64,000 nucleotides of DNA from JAHBNG01 sp039028975. GTDB taxonomy: Bacteria > Chloroflexota > Anaerolineae > Caldilineales > Caldilineaceae. Location: contig JBCCHB010000032.1 of assembly GCA_039028975.1 (NCBI GenBank), positions 54,650 through 118,649 of the forward strand, written 5' to 3'. Below are positions 42,554-52,110 of this stretch, one piece after another; position 1 is the first letter of the stretch, and each line of letters starts with the position of its first letter. The translations under genes and the position numbers were made by a program. The notes under the pieces are model-generated. The model was not told the origin of the DNA and made no database searches. It worked only from the letters and a program-made list of their open reading frames with translations.

Positions 42554-44008
42554 TCAATGTACAAACAGCCGCCAATAGACCCACCAATAGTCCAGGGTAT
42601 TTATTTGAGCGAACCCATACCATATTTGTTTGCCTGGCGGCATGGTGGGCAAGAGGAGTTGAGGTTCTGACTTTAGCTCTAGGCTTCTCATTCTGTTTTG
42701 GGTTAAGTGTACATGCCCAAGAACAGGGGAATGGACTAAGCTAAAGTATAGTGGTGCCATATAAAGAGATCCTCCCTGGAAGTCTTTCGGCCCGACCACA
42801 CCAGCATCGGCTTTAAGCTGGTAGTAGTTAGGTGGAAAGATGGACACAGCACCGACCTGGATCAAGAAACCGACAACGAACGTAGTGAGAATAATAGAGA
42901 ACCGCCTCAGTCGATTGAATCTGCCTGACCTTTCAGAGCTTTGGTGGCTCAATGTGGCTGCCACAAACGGCATCATCAGGGGCAACACAGGTAGGAGATA
43001 GCGCGGTCCCCAACAGGCACCGCCATGCCAGCCGCGGCGCGTGCTATAAATAACGATAAACGTCACGATAAGCCCCCCAAGGGCCAAAGTGTCTTGAGGA
43101 TATCGTCGCCACAGAACACAAATCCCCCAAAGCCCTAGAATCACTGGGGGCGATACGAGCAACAACCCTTTGCCAGGACTAAGCAGTAAGCCAACCAGTC
43201 CAATCACAAATGAGTGTTGACTGAAGCGCAGATCAATCTTCATTTCAGATAGGTAGTTCTGTAAAATCTGCCACTTGATGTCCAATCCTACCAGCCCAAC
43301 TGCCCCAATTAGTAGGCTGAGGATGGTCATTAAGAGCCATTGATTTGGTCGAAGTCCCAATGGCTTGCGATATCCGATGAGCAACCACCAAGGTAAAGCC
43401 ACGATGGCCACGCTCTTTGTCAAGATAGCCATTCCGATTGCGGCTGTAGAAAGGATCAAAAGCATCGGTTTTTGGTTGAGTCGAAATTGGCTGGCGCTCC
43501 CAAATGCCAAGCAGAGGCACAGAGCAGTCAATGGCTCTCTGTAAAAAGTCTGGCTATAGGGCCAGGCCATGGTAGCCAGACCGTATAGAAGGGCCGTCCA
43601 AAGTCCTGCTTCGGTATCGATCCACCTAGATGTCCATAGATAGATGGCCCACACAGTCAGCAATGTAATGGCTATATTGAGTAACGTCATCCCAGCTCGC
43701 ACAACCAGCGCTCTCCAAGGTATCTCTAACGATTCTGTTAAGGGATGAAGCGTCCAGAGCCAAGGCAGGGCCACCAGAGATAACCCAATCTCCTGTGGGC
43801 TTCGCCATGAAGGCGGTTCCTCCACCAGGGAATCAGGAAACCCAGTTAACGGTTGAGCTAACGAGGCCAGAAGCAACGTATTTTGGAACAAATCCTCCTC
43901 ATCAGTTGAGCCAAAGTGTCCGCCCGCTGTTAAACCATAGGCAACGAAACAGCAAGTTAGCATGATAAACAAGAGCGTTCCTCTTGCGTTTTGGGCGGAT
44001 ATCCTCAC
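42554..44008 (-). CDS. Polytopic membrane glycosyltransferase (ArnT/PMT GT-C type)
   Basis: About 484 aa with ten or more hydrophobic helices. The first outside loop contains STDEEDLFQNTLLLASL, matching the acidic motif after the first helix in lipid-linked-sugar glycosyltransferases (GT39/GT83-like). This superfamily transfers sugars from polyprenyl-phosphate to protein or lipid on the outer face of the membrane. I chose GTG at 44008 because it overlaps the upstream stop as GTGA; a GTG at 44032 is also open. It lies between two PEP-CTERM genes, so it may glycosylate these exported proteins, as is common for PEP-CTERM substrates. That link is inferred from position only. Confidence 0.72.
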   Translation of the reverse strand: MRISAQNARGTLLFIMLTCCFVAYGLTAGGHFGSTDEEDLFQNTLLLASLAQPLTGFPDSLVEEPPSWRSPQEIGLSLVALPWLWTLHPLTESLEIPWRALVVRAGMTLLNIAITLLTVWAIYLWTSRWIDTEAGLWTALLYGLATMAWPYSQTFYREPLTALCLCLAFGSASQFRLNQKPMLLILSTAAIGMAILTKSVAIVALPWWLLIGYRKPLGLRPNQWLLMTILSLLIGAVGLVGLDIKWQILQNYLSEMKIDLRFSQHSFVIGLVGLLLSPGKGLLLVSPPVILGLWGICVLWRRYPQDTLALGGLIVTFIVIYSTRRGWHGGACWGPRYLLPVLPLMMPFVAATLSHQSSERSGRFNRLRRFSIILTTFVVGFLIQVGAVSIFPPNYYQLKADAGVVGPKDFQGGSLYMAPLYFSLVHSPVLGHVHLTQNRMRSLELKSEPQLLLPTMPPGKQIWYGFAQINTLDYWWVYWRLFVH

Positions 44009-44496
44009 TGGCGATGTAAACGCTTCCGCCACCAGGCTACTGCCCCCGTGCCAGCCAATCCCCCGCCAAAAAGAAAGACCGTAATAGGTTCGGGAATATC
44101 AATGGGTGGATCGTCAGGTTCTCGATCTTGGGTTGCATCCTGCACGAGAAACGATCCAACAGTGACCCCGCCAATTCGGAAGGTGACCATATCTCCCGGA
44201 TCGATTCCTTCATCAGTTAGGGGTGTGGTTGGATCATCGAAATAACAGCGCAGAGGACCATAGCGTCCAGATACGCGAACTTGGTAATAGCCACAAAGAC
44301 GACCCGAAGGATCATGGGCAGAAACGATTGTCCCTCGGCTTAACAATTCACCATCGATTATCGAGTACGAGCTAGAAAAAGCGATCCACTCATTATTCTG
44401 GACTTGAGCACTGGCGGATGTAAACGCTGATCCAAAGAGGGCAACTTGTAGAATAAACAGAGGAAGAAAAAGTAATCTTCTCAAACATCTCATCAT
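44005..44496 (-). CDS. Small secreted PEP-CTERM protein
   Basis: 163 aa. The signal peptide at about 1-31 (LLFLPLFILQVALFGSAFTS, then ASA) is followed by an about 100-residue beta-rich body with two cysteines (GRLCGYYQVRVSGRYGPLRC) and DPGDMVTFRIGGV. The end is a clear PEP-CTERM signal: IPEP, ITVFLFGGGLAGTGAVAWW and RKRLHRQ. The start has no alternative of note (two adjacent Met). It is followed by the glycosyltransferase gene with a 4-base overlap and preceded by the FHA gene at 44518 by 21 bases. The body resembles nothing I can name. Confidence 0.78.
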   Translation of the reverse strand: MMRCLRRLLFLPLFILQVALFGSAFTSASAQVQNNEWIAFSSSYSIIDGELLSRGTIVSAHDPSGRLCGYYQVRVSGRYGPLRCYFDDPTTPLTDEGIDPGDMVTFRIGGVTVGSFLVQDATQDREPDDPPIDIPEPITVFLFGGGLAGTGAVAWWRKRLHRQ

Positions 44497-44517
44497 TTCA
44501 ATCTCCTAGGCAAGAAA

Positions 44518-45570
44518 TCATAAATCCTTTAGATATCGTTGAGCCATCATTCGATCCAGCTGTACAGATGCCACCAGCCAATGGGCAGAGACACTCTTTT
44601 TCGCTTTATCCTGCTTGCCCAAGATGTGTGCACCAAAATAGACGGTCTGCTCTAAATAGGCGGTTTCGGCCTGCTTATGCCACCAGAGAGCAAGCTGAGT
44701 GTAATGCTGCTGGGTTTGTTCATTGGCTCCAGCCATTGGTACATATTCAAGCAAATCGGTATTCCTGGCTCGGATCAGTTGGAGAATGTCTTCCGCGGCA
44801 TCAAAGGTATAGATAGGGGATGCCATAACGTTTAAGGAAAGCCCCGTTTCATCGCAGCGTTTTTGGCTTATGCCACGTAAAGAAAGCGATCCTTGTAACC
44901 ACTCCACAACTTTTGATAGAGTAATTTTAGAGAAATCCAGCTTAGATAGAGCTGCTTTAAAAATAGAATTAGATAGATTAACTTTCGTCGGCTTGTACGC
45001 ACTCTCAACTTGGATTAGTACGCGCTTGGCAGCTCTTAAAGCGTCTTGGGCTTGAGCCTTGCTCTTGTAGCTGTTGCGTCCGGCGAAGACACGCCCCAAC
45101 CGCAGGGAGAGCGGCTCTGTTGGATCAAAGTGATATGGCTCCGCTGGCTTATCAATCGGATCAGGTACTTTCATCTTTAAAGGAGCCAAGCGATGAGTTG
45201 TCTGCCCAGACGGGATAAGCCACTCTGCTCCATCAGGTTCAGATGGCGACATGCTAGAAAATTGTTCGTCAAAGTCAAAATCGCCTAGATCAAAAGAGAA
45301 CCCGGTCTTGCCAATCTGTAGACGGTCGTTGTGACGCAGCAGATGCGGTTCCGTCACTCGCCTGCCATTGAGCAGCGTACCATTGGTGCTTTTCAGATCA
45401 CGCACCACATACCCATCCGACTTCCGCAGAATCTCGGTATGTTTCCAAGAGACCTTGGGGTCCTTTTCTAGTGGAATGGTCACGTTTGGCGAGCGACCAA
45501 TGATGATCTTTCTGTGCCTTAGCGGAATCCGCCGTCTCTTGCCGGTGATGATTAGGCTTGGGATGTTCAC
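44518..45570 (-). CDS. FHA-domain protein with uncharacterised C-terminal region
   Basis: 350 aa, starting at GTG 45570. A complete N-terminal FHA domain covers about residues 18-97: IIIGRSPNVTIPLEKDPKVS, WKHTEI (the usual S-R-x-H is S-W-K-H), LKSTNGTLLNGRRV and LQIGKTGFSF. The remaining 250 residues are mostly helical, with no recognised motif: GRVFAGRNSYKSKAQAQDAL, then an Ala/Lys-rich helix and a SKITLSKVVEWLQGSLSL stretch. No membrane segment is seen. It sits between receptor kinase genes and the PEP-CTERM cluster. A phosphothreonine-reading adaptor is likely. The C-terminal function is unknown. Confidence 0.8.
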   Translation of the reverse strand: MNIPSLIITGKRRRIPLRHRKIIIGRSPNVTIPLEKDPKVSWKHTEILRKSDGYVVRDLKSTNGTLLNGRRVTEPHLLRHNDRLQIGKTGFSFDLGDFDFDEQFSSMSPSEPDGAEWLIPSGQTTHRLAPLKMKVPDPIDKPAEPYHFDPTEPLSLRLGRVFAGRNSYKSKAQAQDALRAAKRVLIQVESAYKPTKVNLSNSIFKAALSKLDFSKITLSKVVEWLQGSLSLRGISQKRCDETGLSLNVMASPIYTFDAAEDILQLIRARNTDLLEYVPMAGANEQTQQHYTQLALWWHKQAETAYLEQTVYFGAHILGKQDKAKKSVSAHWLVASVQLDRMMAQRYLKDL

Positions 45571-45725
45571 AGTGTTCTCGTTTTTCTGGGTTAAATAGGA
45601 TTCGTTGGATAGCAGGTCGTGATCAAATTACGGCATCATCAGGCAACGTATTAGGAGCTACATGACGCCTGCTATTTGTACATTTTTGTAGATTTCCATT
45701 CACATGAGTAGCTCTTTGCTTCAAC

Positions 45726-45968
45726 TTATTCTCTACAGCTAGGTCCCGCACAATCACGACTGTTATTGCTGCTATCACTACCGCTGCGACCACCACCACT
45801 CGTATTTGGCCTATAGAGAAAGCTACGCCGCGGTGCAACCTCCCTTAACGGTTCATAATTCTCACTTGTACAAGGTCCATTACTACACCGAACAAGCTGC
45901 ACTGTCCATTCATATAATTTGCCAGACGCTAAAGCAAAGGGGTCTCCTTGCAGTGTGCCAACGTTGAC
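45726..45968 (-). pseudogene. Out-of-frame C-terminal end of the receptor kinase at 45929
   Basis: A change of frame at about 45968/45969, where one base seems missing after GCTGTAAC, restores the conserved extracellular domain. The shifted frame reads VNVGTLQGDPFALASG, YEWTVQLVRCSNGPC, REVAPRRSFLYRP, a Gly/Ser stretch and NSRDCAGPSCRE before TAA at 45726-45728. These are exactly the motifs that end the sister kinases. Without the shift, translation ends 13 codons later in unrelated residues. It is either a recent inactivating deletion or a base error in the assembly. Confidence 0.85.
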
Positions 45969-48900
45969 GTTACAGCCATTCTTTTGGCTGCGGCGGCCAT
46001 CCCCTTGCCGGATGTTCCGGGTTCGTCGAATACAATGACCTCAAAGTAGTAGTCAGATAGTGGCGCTCTTACACTCTGAGCCTCATTGCCAGCAAATTCA
46101 CTCAATGTCCAAGAAAATTCAACCTGTCTCTCAAAAATGATTCCATCTTCTGGTTCGATTAGTTTAACCTCATTAGGCCGAGGTTGAACTTGTGGAGGTA
46201 CAGTACTGTCCGATGAAGGAGTAGACGTATAGGTGAAAGTAGGCTGGAAAGCAGCTGTCGCTATAGAAACTGGTGTAGTGGCTTGAATTGCTTGAACTGT
46301 CGGCTGCCATTCATCATTGCGGGAATTCCAGTCAAATAAATAGTCTTCAGCCCGGTTGTTGGTCAGATTGGTTGGCATAGAACCATCGGTGTTCATCATG
46401 TAAATTTCATAGTTTCCATCACGTTCAGAGTTAAATGCTATTATTGAACCGTCTGGTGACCAAATGGCATTCATATCTCTAGCTTTATTGTTAGTCAGGT
46501 TAATCGGTTCAGAACCGTCAGTGTTCATCACATAAATCTCCCAGTTGTTGTCACGATCAGAGTGGAAAATGATATGTGAGCCATCCGGTGACCATCTGGG
46601 CCACCAGTCGGTAGCCAACTCATTAGTTAGCCGGGTTTGTTCAGAGCCATCGGCATTCATCACATAAATTTCATAGTTACCGTCACGATTAGAGGAAAAT
46701 GCTATTTGTGAACCATCTGGTGACCAACTGGCATCCTCATCATTAACCAGACTAGTAGTTAATGGAATTGGGTTAGAGCCATCGGCATTCATTACATAGA
46801 TGTCACGGTTGCCATCACGGTTGGAGACAAAAATAATACGGGAGCCATCTGGCGACCATCTGGGCCACAGGTCTACAGACTCGCTATTCGTTAGGCGGAT
46901 TGGGTTAGAACCGTCAGCATTCATTACATAGATTTCGTAGTTACCGTCACGATTAGAGGAAAATGTAATTCTTGAACCATCCGGTGACCAGCTAGGGGAT
47001 CTGTCAATTATCTCGTTGTTGGTCAGCCGGGTTGGGTTAGAACCATCAGCATTCATTACGTAGATTTCGTCATTGCCATGACGGTCGGAGACAAAAGTAA
47101 TGTACCCATCTAGCGAAGATAACGCGGGCAGATTGGGTGTCGACATAGGTGCTGAAAGTAATATTGGCACTGTCGTGGAGATAATGCTTGTCCCTCCAGT
47201 AGCTAGAATTGCCCCCTCACTTTGAGCTGAAGCTGTCATAGTAAAAAACGGTGTAGATGTATAAGAAGTCGTAGAGATAACTGTCTCTGTCGACGTTGGT
47301 GAATCTGTAGCCCATGCGACAGGTGTAGTCGTTTGGTGGAAAGAGGCTGTCCTGGTCCAATCAGGTGTTACTGTATAGGGGGCATATGTAGGGATGGTTG
47401 TCGCTGTTGGTCGATTTGTAGGTGTTGTAATCAGTGTAGCCGCCTGCACGGGTTTCGACGTCGAAGTTGATAATGGTGAGGATGTTCCTGTTTGAGTAGA
47501 CGGCATTGGTGTAAAAGTTTGTACGGCTGTCAACGCAATGGTGAGTGTGTCAGTATTAACTGGAATATCCTCCCTATCAGAGGATTCCAGGTCAGGTGCA
47601 ACTCCGCCCTCAGAAATAAACGTACTTTCTGGTCCCATTCGCCGTAACAGTGTAGGACGTGACACAAGATACCCTGCCGCAATCAGAAAGAGAAGAAGCA
47701 TCACACCAATAATTAGCGACAGTGGTACTTCTCCAATGAGTTTGGGGTCTATTCGTGGTACCGGGATTCTGTCCCATAACGTTTGTGGTTTAGGTTCAAC
47801 CCGATCCATTTCTATTGTGGTTCGTGGCGTTTCGTCTCGGAAGTTCTTTCCCTTAAATACCATACCTTCCATCATCAGATCTTGTGGCCCTGAATCGTCA
47901 CCGATCTGCAAAAAGAGGGTATAGCTACCGATGCGCAATGCTCGATCGGGCATCCATCGGACCGATTGATTAGGTTGAATTCGCTGATGTCCCAACATGA
48001 CGCCGTTGCCTGAGTCCTGGTCGGTAATTCTGAAGGTCCTACCAGCCCGTTCCACCAAGGCATGATGGCGAGAGACTTGGCTATCGCTAAGCACCACATC
48101 GTTGTCATTTCCTCGTCCGATCCGCATGACCGATCCTGCAAAGGGTACGGAATCGATAGAGCCATCTGGACGTATGATCCGAATCTGAGCCGTTGTTGAG
48201 CTGCCAGCCTGACTTTGCGGTGAAGGCGTCATGAGTACGGGTGAACGATCTAGATTCTGCTTATGGAGCGTGTAAAGATTTGCACTGCCGTGGGGTGCAC
48301 TAGGTGGAACGGAGGTGGCCAGCGCATCTAGATTGACTGCTTGCAGGGCATCAGCCAAGGCGGCAGCGGAAGGATAGCGCTGATGTGGCCGCTTGGCTAA
48401 GGCGGTCTGTAAGATGGTCTCGAGGGCTGGATCCACATCTGGACGAATCGAGCTAGGCTGGGGCAGCGGTTCGTGAACATGATAGCGTACAGCATCAGGT
48501 CCACTCTGAATGGGAAAAGGTCGCCTGCCCAAGGCCAACTCGAAGAGCAGTACACCCAAGGAATAGACATCACTACGAGCGTCAACAGGCTGGCCTTGGG
48601 CCTGCTCCGGCGACATATAAGCGGGCGTCCCACCTGCGGATGTCCCCGCCAAAGTCTGCAATCCACTATCCTGAAGTTTGGCCAGTCCCAAGTCAGTAAT
48701 GACTGGGCGAATCGAGGCACCTCCTGTGCCAATCCTTATATTCTGCTCTTTGAGCATAATATTCGCTGGTTTGATGTCCCGATGGAGCACCTTCATCTGG
48801 TGAGCGTAGGCCAAGGCATCGGCTGACTCGCACACAATCTGTACGGCCTGGGCTAGAGTAATCCATTGCCTATCTCTTTCCAACCGCTGAAGCATATGTC

Positions 48901-49195
48901 GAAGATTGACACCGGGGATGAATTCCATGACCAGAAAGTGATATGGCTGCGATGCACTAAAATCATGGACTTTGACAATGCCTGGGTGGTCCATGCGCGC
49001 GGCGGCGATGGCTTCGTGGCGGAAGCGGACAGTAAAGTCAGGCCGGTGCGCATATTCAGGATGCATCAGCTTGATAGCAACATCCCGCTCCAGTTCCTGA
49101 TCACGCGCCTGAAAGACGGCGCCCATGCCGCCTTTACCCAGCAGTTTATTGATATCGTAGCGGCCAAGAAGGGTTTGGCCGATTAGGTACTCCAT
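45929..49195 (-). CDS. Transmembrane Ser/Thr kinase - FHA - TolB-like propeller, frameshifted near the end
   Basis: 1088 aa as it stands, from ATG 49195. The open frame extends 39 codons upstream, but MEYLIGQTLLGRY matches the start of the sister kinases. Kinase domain motifs are LGKGGMGAVFQA, VAIKLM, VLHRDIKPANIM and TDLGLAK. The linker (VPPSAPHGS, TLHKQNLDRSPVLMTPSP) leads to an FHA domain (about 350-425, MRIGRGNDNDVVLSDSQVSR, DSGNG). The membrane helix is at about 494-512. Outside, a PT-rich linker leads to a six-unit PD40/TolB-like propeller at about 695-955 and the shared beta-domain, which is cut by a -1 frameshift at about 45968. It would be active as a kinase even if the sensor end is broken. 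Confidence 0.85.
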   Translation of the reverse strand: MEYLIGQTLLGRYDINKLLGKGGMGAVFQARDQELERDVAIKLMHPEYAHRPDFTVRFRHEAIAAARMDHPGIVKVHDFSASQPYHFLVMEFIPGVNLRHMLQRLERDRQWITLAQAVQIVCESADALAYAHQMKVLHRDIKPANIMLKEQNIRIGTGGASIRPVITDLGLAKLQDSGLQTLAGTSAGGTPAYMSPEQAQGQPVDARSDVYSLGVLLFELALGRRPFPIQSGPDAVRYHVHEPLPQPSSIRPDVDPALETILQTALAKRPHQRYPSAAALADALQAVNLDALATSVPPSAPHGSANLYTLHKQNLDRSPVLMTPSPQSQAGSSTTAQIRIIRPDGSIDSVPFAGSVMRIGRGNDNDVVLSDSQVSRHHALVERAGRTFRITDQDSGNGVMLGHQRIQPNQSVRWMPDRALRIGSYTLFLQIGDDSGPQDLMMEGMVFKGKNFRDETPRTTIEMDRVEPKPQTLWDRIPVPRIDPKLIGEVPLSLIIGVMLLLFLIAAGYLVSRPTLLRRMGPESTFISEGGVAPDLESSDREDIPVNTDTLTIALTAVQTFTPMPSTQTGTSSPLSTSTSKPVQAATLITTPTNRPTATTIPTYAPYTVTPDWTRTASFHQTTTPVAWATDSPTSTETVISTTSYTSTPFFTMTASAQSEGAILATGGTSIISTTVPILLSAPMSTPNLPALSSLDGYITFVSDRHGNDEIYVMNADGSNPTRLTNNEIIDRSPSWSPDGSRITFSSNRDGNYEIYVMNADGSNPIRLTNSESVDLWPRWSPDGSRIIFVSNRDGNRDIYVMNADGSNPIPLTTSLVNDEDASWSPDGSQIAFSSNRDGNYEIYVMNADGSEQTRLTNELATDWWPRWSPDGSHIIFHSDRDNNWEIYVMNTDGSEPINLTNNKARDMNAIWSPDGSIIAFNSERDGNYEIYMMNTDGSMPTNLTNNRAEDYLFDWNSRNDEWQPTVQAIQATTPVSIATAAFQPTFTYTSTPSSDSTVPPQVQPRPNEVKLIEPEDGIIFERQVEFSWTLSEFAGNEAQSVRAPLSDYYFEVIVFDEPGTSGKGMAAAAKRMAVTSTLAHCKETPLL
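46330..47105 (-). repeat. Six 132-bp tandem repeats encoding TolB/PD40 propeller blades
   Basis: Within the kinase gene at 45929, a 44-codon unit recurs six times, each with WSPDGS, an F-x-S-x-R-D-x-N core, EIYVMNADGS and RLTN. The units are also very similar at the DNA level, pointing to recent expansion or homogenisation. Such a tract could gain or lose blades by recombination. Confidence 0.85.
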
Positions 49196-49394
49196 AGAAC
49201 TCGGTCTTAGGATCAGAGATTCAATAAGGTGATTTGTAAGAAAGAATATACCAGCAATTACCGAGCATTTTACCCTAGTTTTTCTCGAAACGTTTGGTAT
49301 ATTTATTTTCACAAATCACCTAAAACAAGGAAGTGGTCATGCCCGAAGGCTGTAATGGGGCATCCATCTTTTGGATTTTATTGAATTCCCATTC

Positions 49395-49488
49395 CTTAGG
49401 AATCAAGATCAAATAAAACCCTAAAGTTCGGTCCTGTCATCTCGAGTACTCGAGAGATCTTCCATTATGTTTTATTAAATTCTCGATC
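49395..49488. repeat. Dispersed palindromic repeat, copy B
   Basis: This is the inverted partner of 16191-16285. Its centre is a perfect 14-base palindrome, CTCGAGTACTCGAG (49441-49454). Copy A has CTCAGGTACCCGAG there, so one stem position changes as a compensated pair. It occupies most of the 336-base gap between kinase start 49195 and kinase stop 49532. I see no gene in the rest of the gap. Confidence 0.7.
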
Positions 49489-49531
49489 CTTAGTGTCCTC
49501 CAATATTACGATCTTGATCACTCGATTTGAA

Positions 49532-51784
49532 TTAATTACCAAACGTAAATTCGCGCCATTGGGCAACTTCGCTAATCGGTTTATAAGTTTCCTTATTGCA
49601 CATGCCTCTCTTGCAATGTACTAGTTGAATGGTCCAAGCGTAACGCCGACCTGGAACCAGAAAATAGGGCCCAGAGCGGAGGCTATCTACATTGACAGTC
49701 ATACTTTGTTTGTGATCGGCACCAAAAATGCCTAGCTTCTCCCCGTTTCCATTCATTATTATAAGTTCCAAAAAGTACTCTGACGATGATTCGACTGCGG
49801 ACTGCACCCTAGTCGACGCGCGATCGGCTAACTGCCAACTGAAGAGAACATTCGTGCCGCTCAGTTTTGCACCAGCTTGCGGTTCCAGCAGAATGACATC
49901 ACGAGTTGACGATCCAGTGTTTGATGATGGCGTATCAGTAGCAGAGCGTGGCGGTGTACTCGTAACACGAGGTGTTGGGGTGCCTGTTTTAGTCGGCACC
50001 AAAGTTACCGTATTTTTTGGCGTTGGTGTTTGGATACTAATCGATGTAGCTGTATCTTGAGGCGTGTCTGTATCTGGCAGCGGCTTGGTAGCCGATGGTG
50101 TCAAGGTTGGAATAGGTGTTTTGGTTGGTGCCTTAGCCAGTGTCTTAGTCGGTGTCCAAGTTGATGTGGCAGAAGGCATTGGTGACTCAGTCGGGGTTGG
50201 GGTCTGTGTCAAACTATTCGTACCGACACTTCGCATCTGGGTAGGGGAAGGCACAGTGGTTGCGGTAGAGGTGCTAAACAGACCTGTAATCGATCCAATA
50301 CCATTCATAGAATTCGGCTGCAAGAGCATGTACCCGCCACCTAAGAGTAAAAGAATCAGAATCCCAGATAATAAGATGATCCCATTTTGCCATAGAGGTG
50401 GCTTACCTGGTTTTTCTGGTGCTTTTTGCAGTGTTGTGCCTTCATTGTGATGTACAGGGATAGGAGGTGTGGGTAACGATCCATCGGTCACTGGTTTCAA
50501 CATAAAAAGATGGCTACCCATCCGTAAAGGTGTACCAGGGGGCCAATTGACAGATTGTCCTTTGTGAAGGCGCTGAGGCCCAACAAAAACACCATTTGCA
50601 CTGCGCTGGTCGGTTACATGGTAACCGGCCCCATCAAATTCGATAATAGCATGCAGGCGAGAAATCTGTTGGCTATCTAAGACAAGATCACAGCTTTCGT
50701 CCCGGCCAATGCGTAAACGGTGCTTGTCCATAGCCAGACCAAATGCTTGTCGATCAGGGCCAGAGACCACAATCTGATATCGAATCGGCTTACTACTGGC
50801 AAGTCGGTACGGAGTTGGGGTAAGCGGCGACGGCGTATGATCTAAGCTTTGACCATGCAATGCCTGCAATTCAACTGTGCCTGCTGTGGCTGTAGGAGGG
50901 ACACTAAAGTAAAAGATGTGATCAGGTAACTTTTGGAGTGCCATCCCCATTTCGGCTGCCGAAAAAAAACGCTGATTCGGATTCTTGGCTAAACCATGAA
51001 GGAGGATCTCTTCCAATGCGGGATCGATCTCTGGACGAAGGGTACTCGGTACAGGTGGAGATTGATTAGCATGTAGTTCTCGGGCGTCTCGATAACTACG
51101 TATGGCAAATGGTACCCTACCCAGCACCAATTCATAAAGCAAAACGGTAGTAGAATAAATATCACTCCGTTCATCAACAGATTGCCCTGATGCCTGTTCA
51201 GGAGACATATAGGCTGGTGTGCCACCAAACGAAGACCCTATATTGGTCTGTCGTCCTGTATCTTGAAATCGCGCCAACCCTAAATCCATAATAATAGGCT
51301 GTACAGAGTTGGCCCTCAATTCATCTAGCCCACCTGGTTGCTTCAACATAATGTTCCCAGGCTTAATATCCTGATGTAGGACGCCTCGTTGATGAGCAAA
51401 GTCAAGGGCAAACGTCACATCCCGAACCAATGTAACCGATTCTCCAGCCGTTAACCAGCGATTTTCACTGCGCATCTCACGCATCAACTGGCGCAGTGTT
51501 GCTCCAGAAATGAACTCCATGACTAGGTAAAGCTGATCGTCATCCTGGCCAAAGTCATAAATTTTGACAATATTAGGATGATCTAACGCAGCTGTAGCCC
51601 GTGCCTCCTGCCGGAATAGCTCACCAAAGTCTGTGCGGTTGGCATATCTCTCCTTCATCACCTTGATAGCCACATTCCGTTTCAGCTCATGATCTTCTCC
51701 TTTGAAGACGGCTCCCATGCCCCCTTCCCCTAGTTGTTTGACGATGCGATAGCGACCTAATGTACGACCAATTAGCTCTTCCAT
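49532..51784 (-). CDS. Transmembrane Ser/Thr kinase - FHA - shared extracellular domain
   Basis: 750 aa. The kinase domain is at about 10-275, with LGEGGMGAVFKG, VAIKVM, a VLHQDIKPGNIML catalytic loop (HQD in place of HRD, catalytic Asp kept), MDLGLAR and TPAYMSPEQ. The linker (VPPTATAGT, ALHGQSLDHTPSPLTPTP) is a divergent form of the sisters' linker. An FHA domain lies at about 348-425 (LRIGRDESCDLVLDSQQISR, QRSANGVFVG), the membrane helix at about 465-488, then a PT-rich linker and the shared beta-domain (FSWQLAD, EYFLELIIMNGNGEKLG, YAWTIQLVHCKRGMC) with both cysteines kept. It is more distant in sequence than the 16329/20714/45929 group, so an older paralogue. Confidence 0.9.
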   Translation of the reverse strand: MEELIGRTLGRYRIVKQLGEGGMGAVFKGEDHELKRNVAIKVMKERYANRTDFGELFRQEARATAALDHPNIVKIYDFGQDDDQLYLVMEFISGATLRQLMREMRSENRWLTAGESVTLVRDVTFALDFAHQRGVLHQDIKPGNIMLKQPGGLDELRANSVQPIIMDLGLARFQDTGRQTNIGSSFGGTPAYMSPEQASGQSVDERSDIYSTTVLLYELVLGRVPFAIRSYRDARELHANQSPPVPSTLRPEIDPALEEILLHGLAKNPNQRFFSAAEMGMALQKLPDHIFYFSVPPTATAGTVELQALHGQSLDHTPSPLTPTPYRLASSKPIRYQIVVSGPDRQAFGLAMDKHRLRIGRDESCDLVLDSQQISRLHAIIEFDGAGYHVTDQRSANGVFVGPQRLHKGQSVNWPPGTPLRMGSHLFMLKPVTDGSLPTPPIPVHHNEGTTLQKAPEKPGKPPLWQNGIILLSGILILLLLGGGYMLLQPNSMNGIGSITGLFSTSTATTVPSPTQMRSVGTNSLTQTPTPTESPMPSATSTWTPTKTLAKAPTKTPIPTLTPSATKPLPDTDTPQDTATSISIQTPTPKNTVTLVPTKTGTPTPRVTSTPPRSATDTPSSNTGSSTRDVILLEPQAGAKLSGTNVLFSWQLADRASTRVQSAVESSSEYFLELIIMNGNGEKLGIFGADHKQSMTVNVDSLRSGPYFLVPGRRYAWTIQLVHCKRGMCNKETYKPISEVAQWREFTFGN

Positions 51785-52110
51785 AGCAGGGATTTCCAGA
51801 ATTCAGAACGATTGAGGGTACCATGTTTATGGATTAGTCCAAGAAGTAATGTTATTAACGACAACGAAAAGTACTAAGGTATATATGGACTTCTAATATA
51901 GATGAGAGTCAAGCAGGCTACTTTACTTGAATGCAATATTCTGGGCCTTGGCCGCTCGCCCATAATTTTCACTTTTTATCCAAGCGGTCGGGGGTTCTCG
52001 GGAACGATGGTTGTTTTTGTGAAGTGACGATGTTATAATAGACGCCCTGTCTAGCTGTATTCTTTCATAGCTGCTTCATATGGGTAATCAATATCTGTAG
52101 ATCGTAGTAA

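Noticed and set aside
52026..52036. Plus-strand TATAAT with a TTGTTT 17 bases upstream as a promoter
   Set aside because: The -35 match is weak and no plus-strand gene follows.
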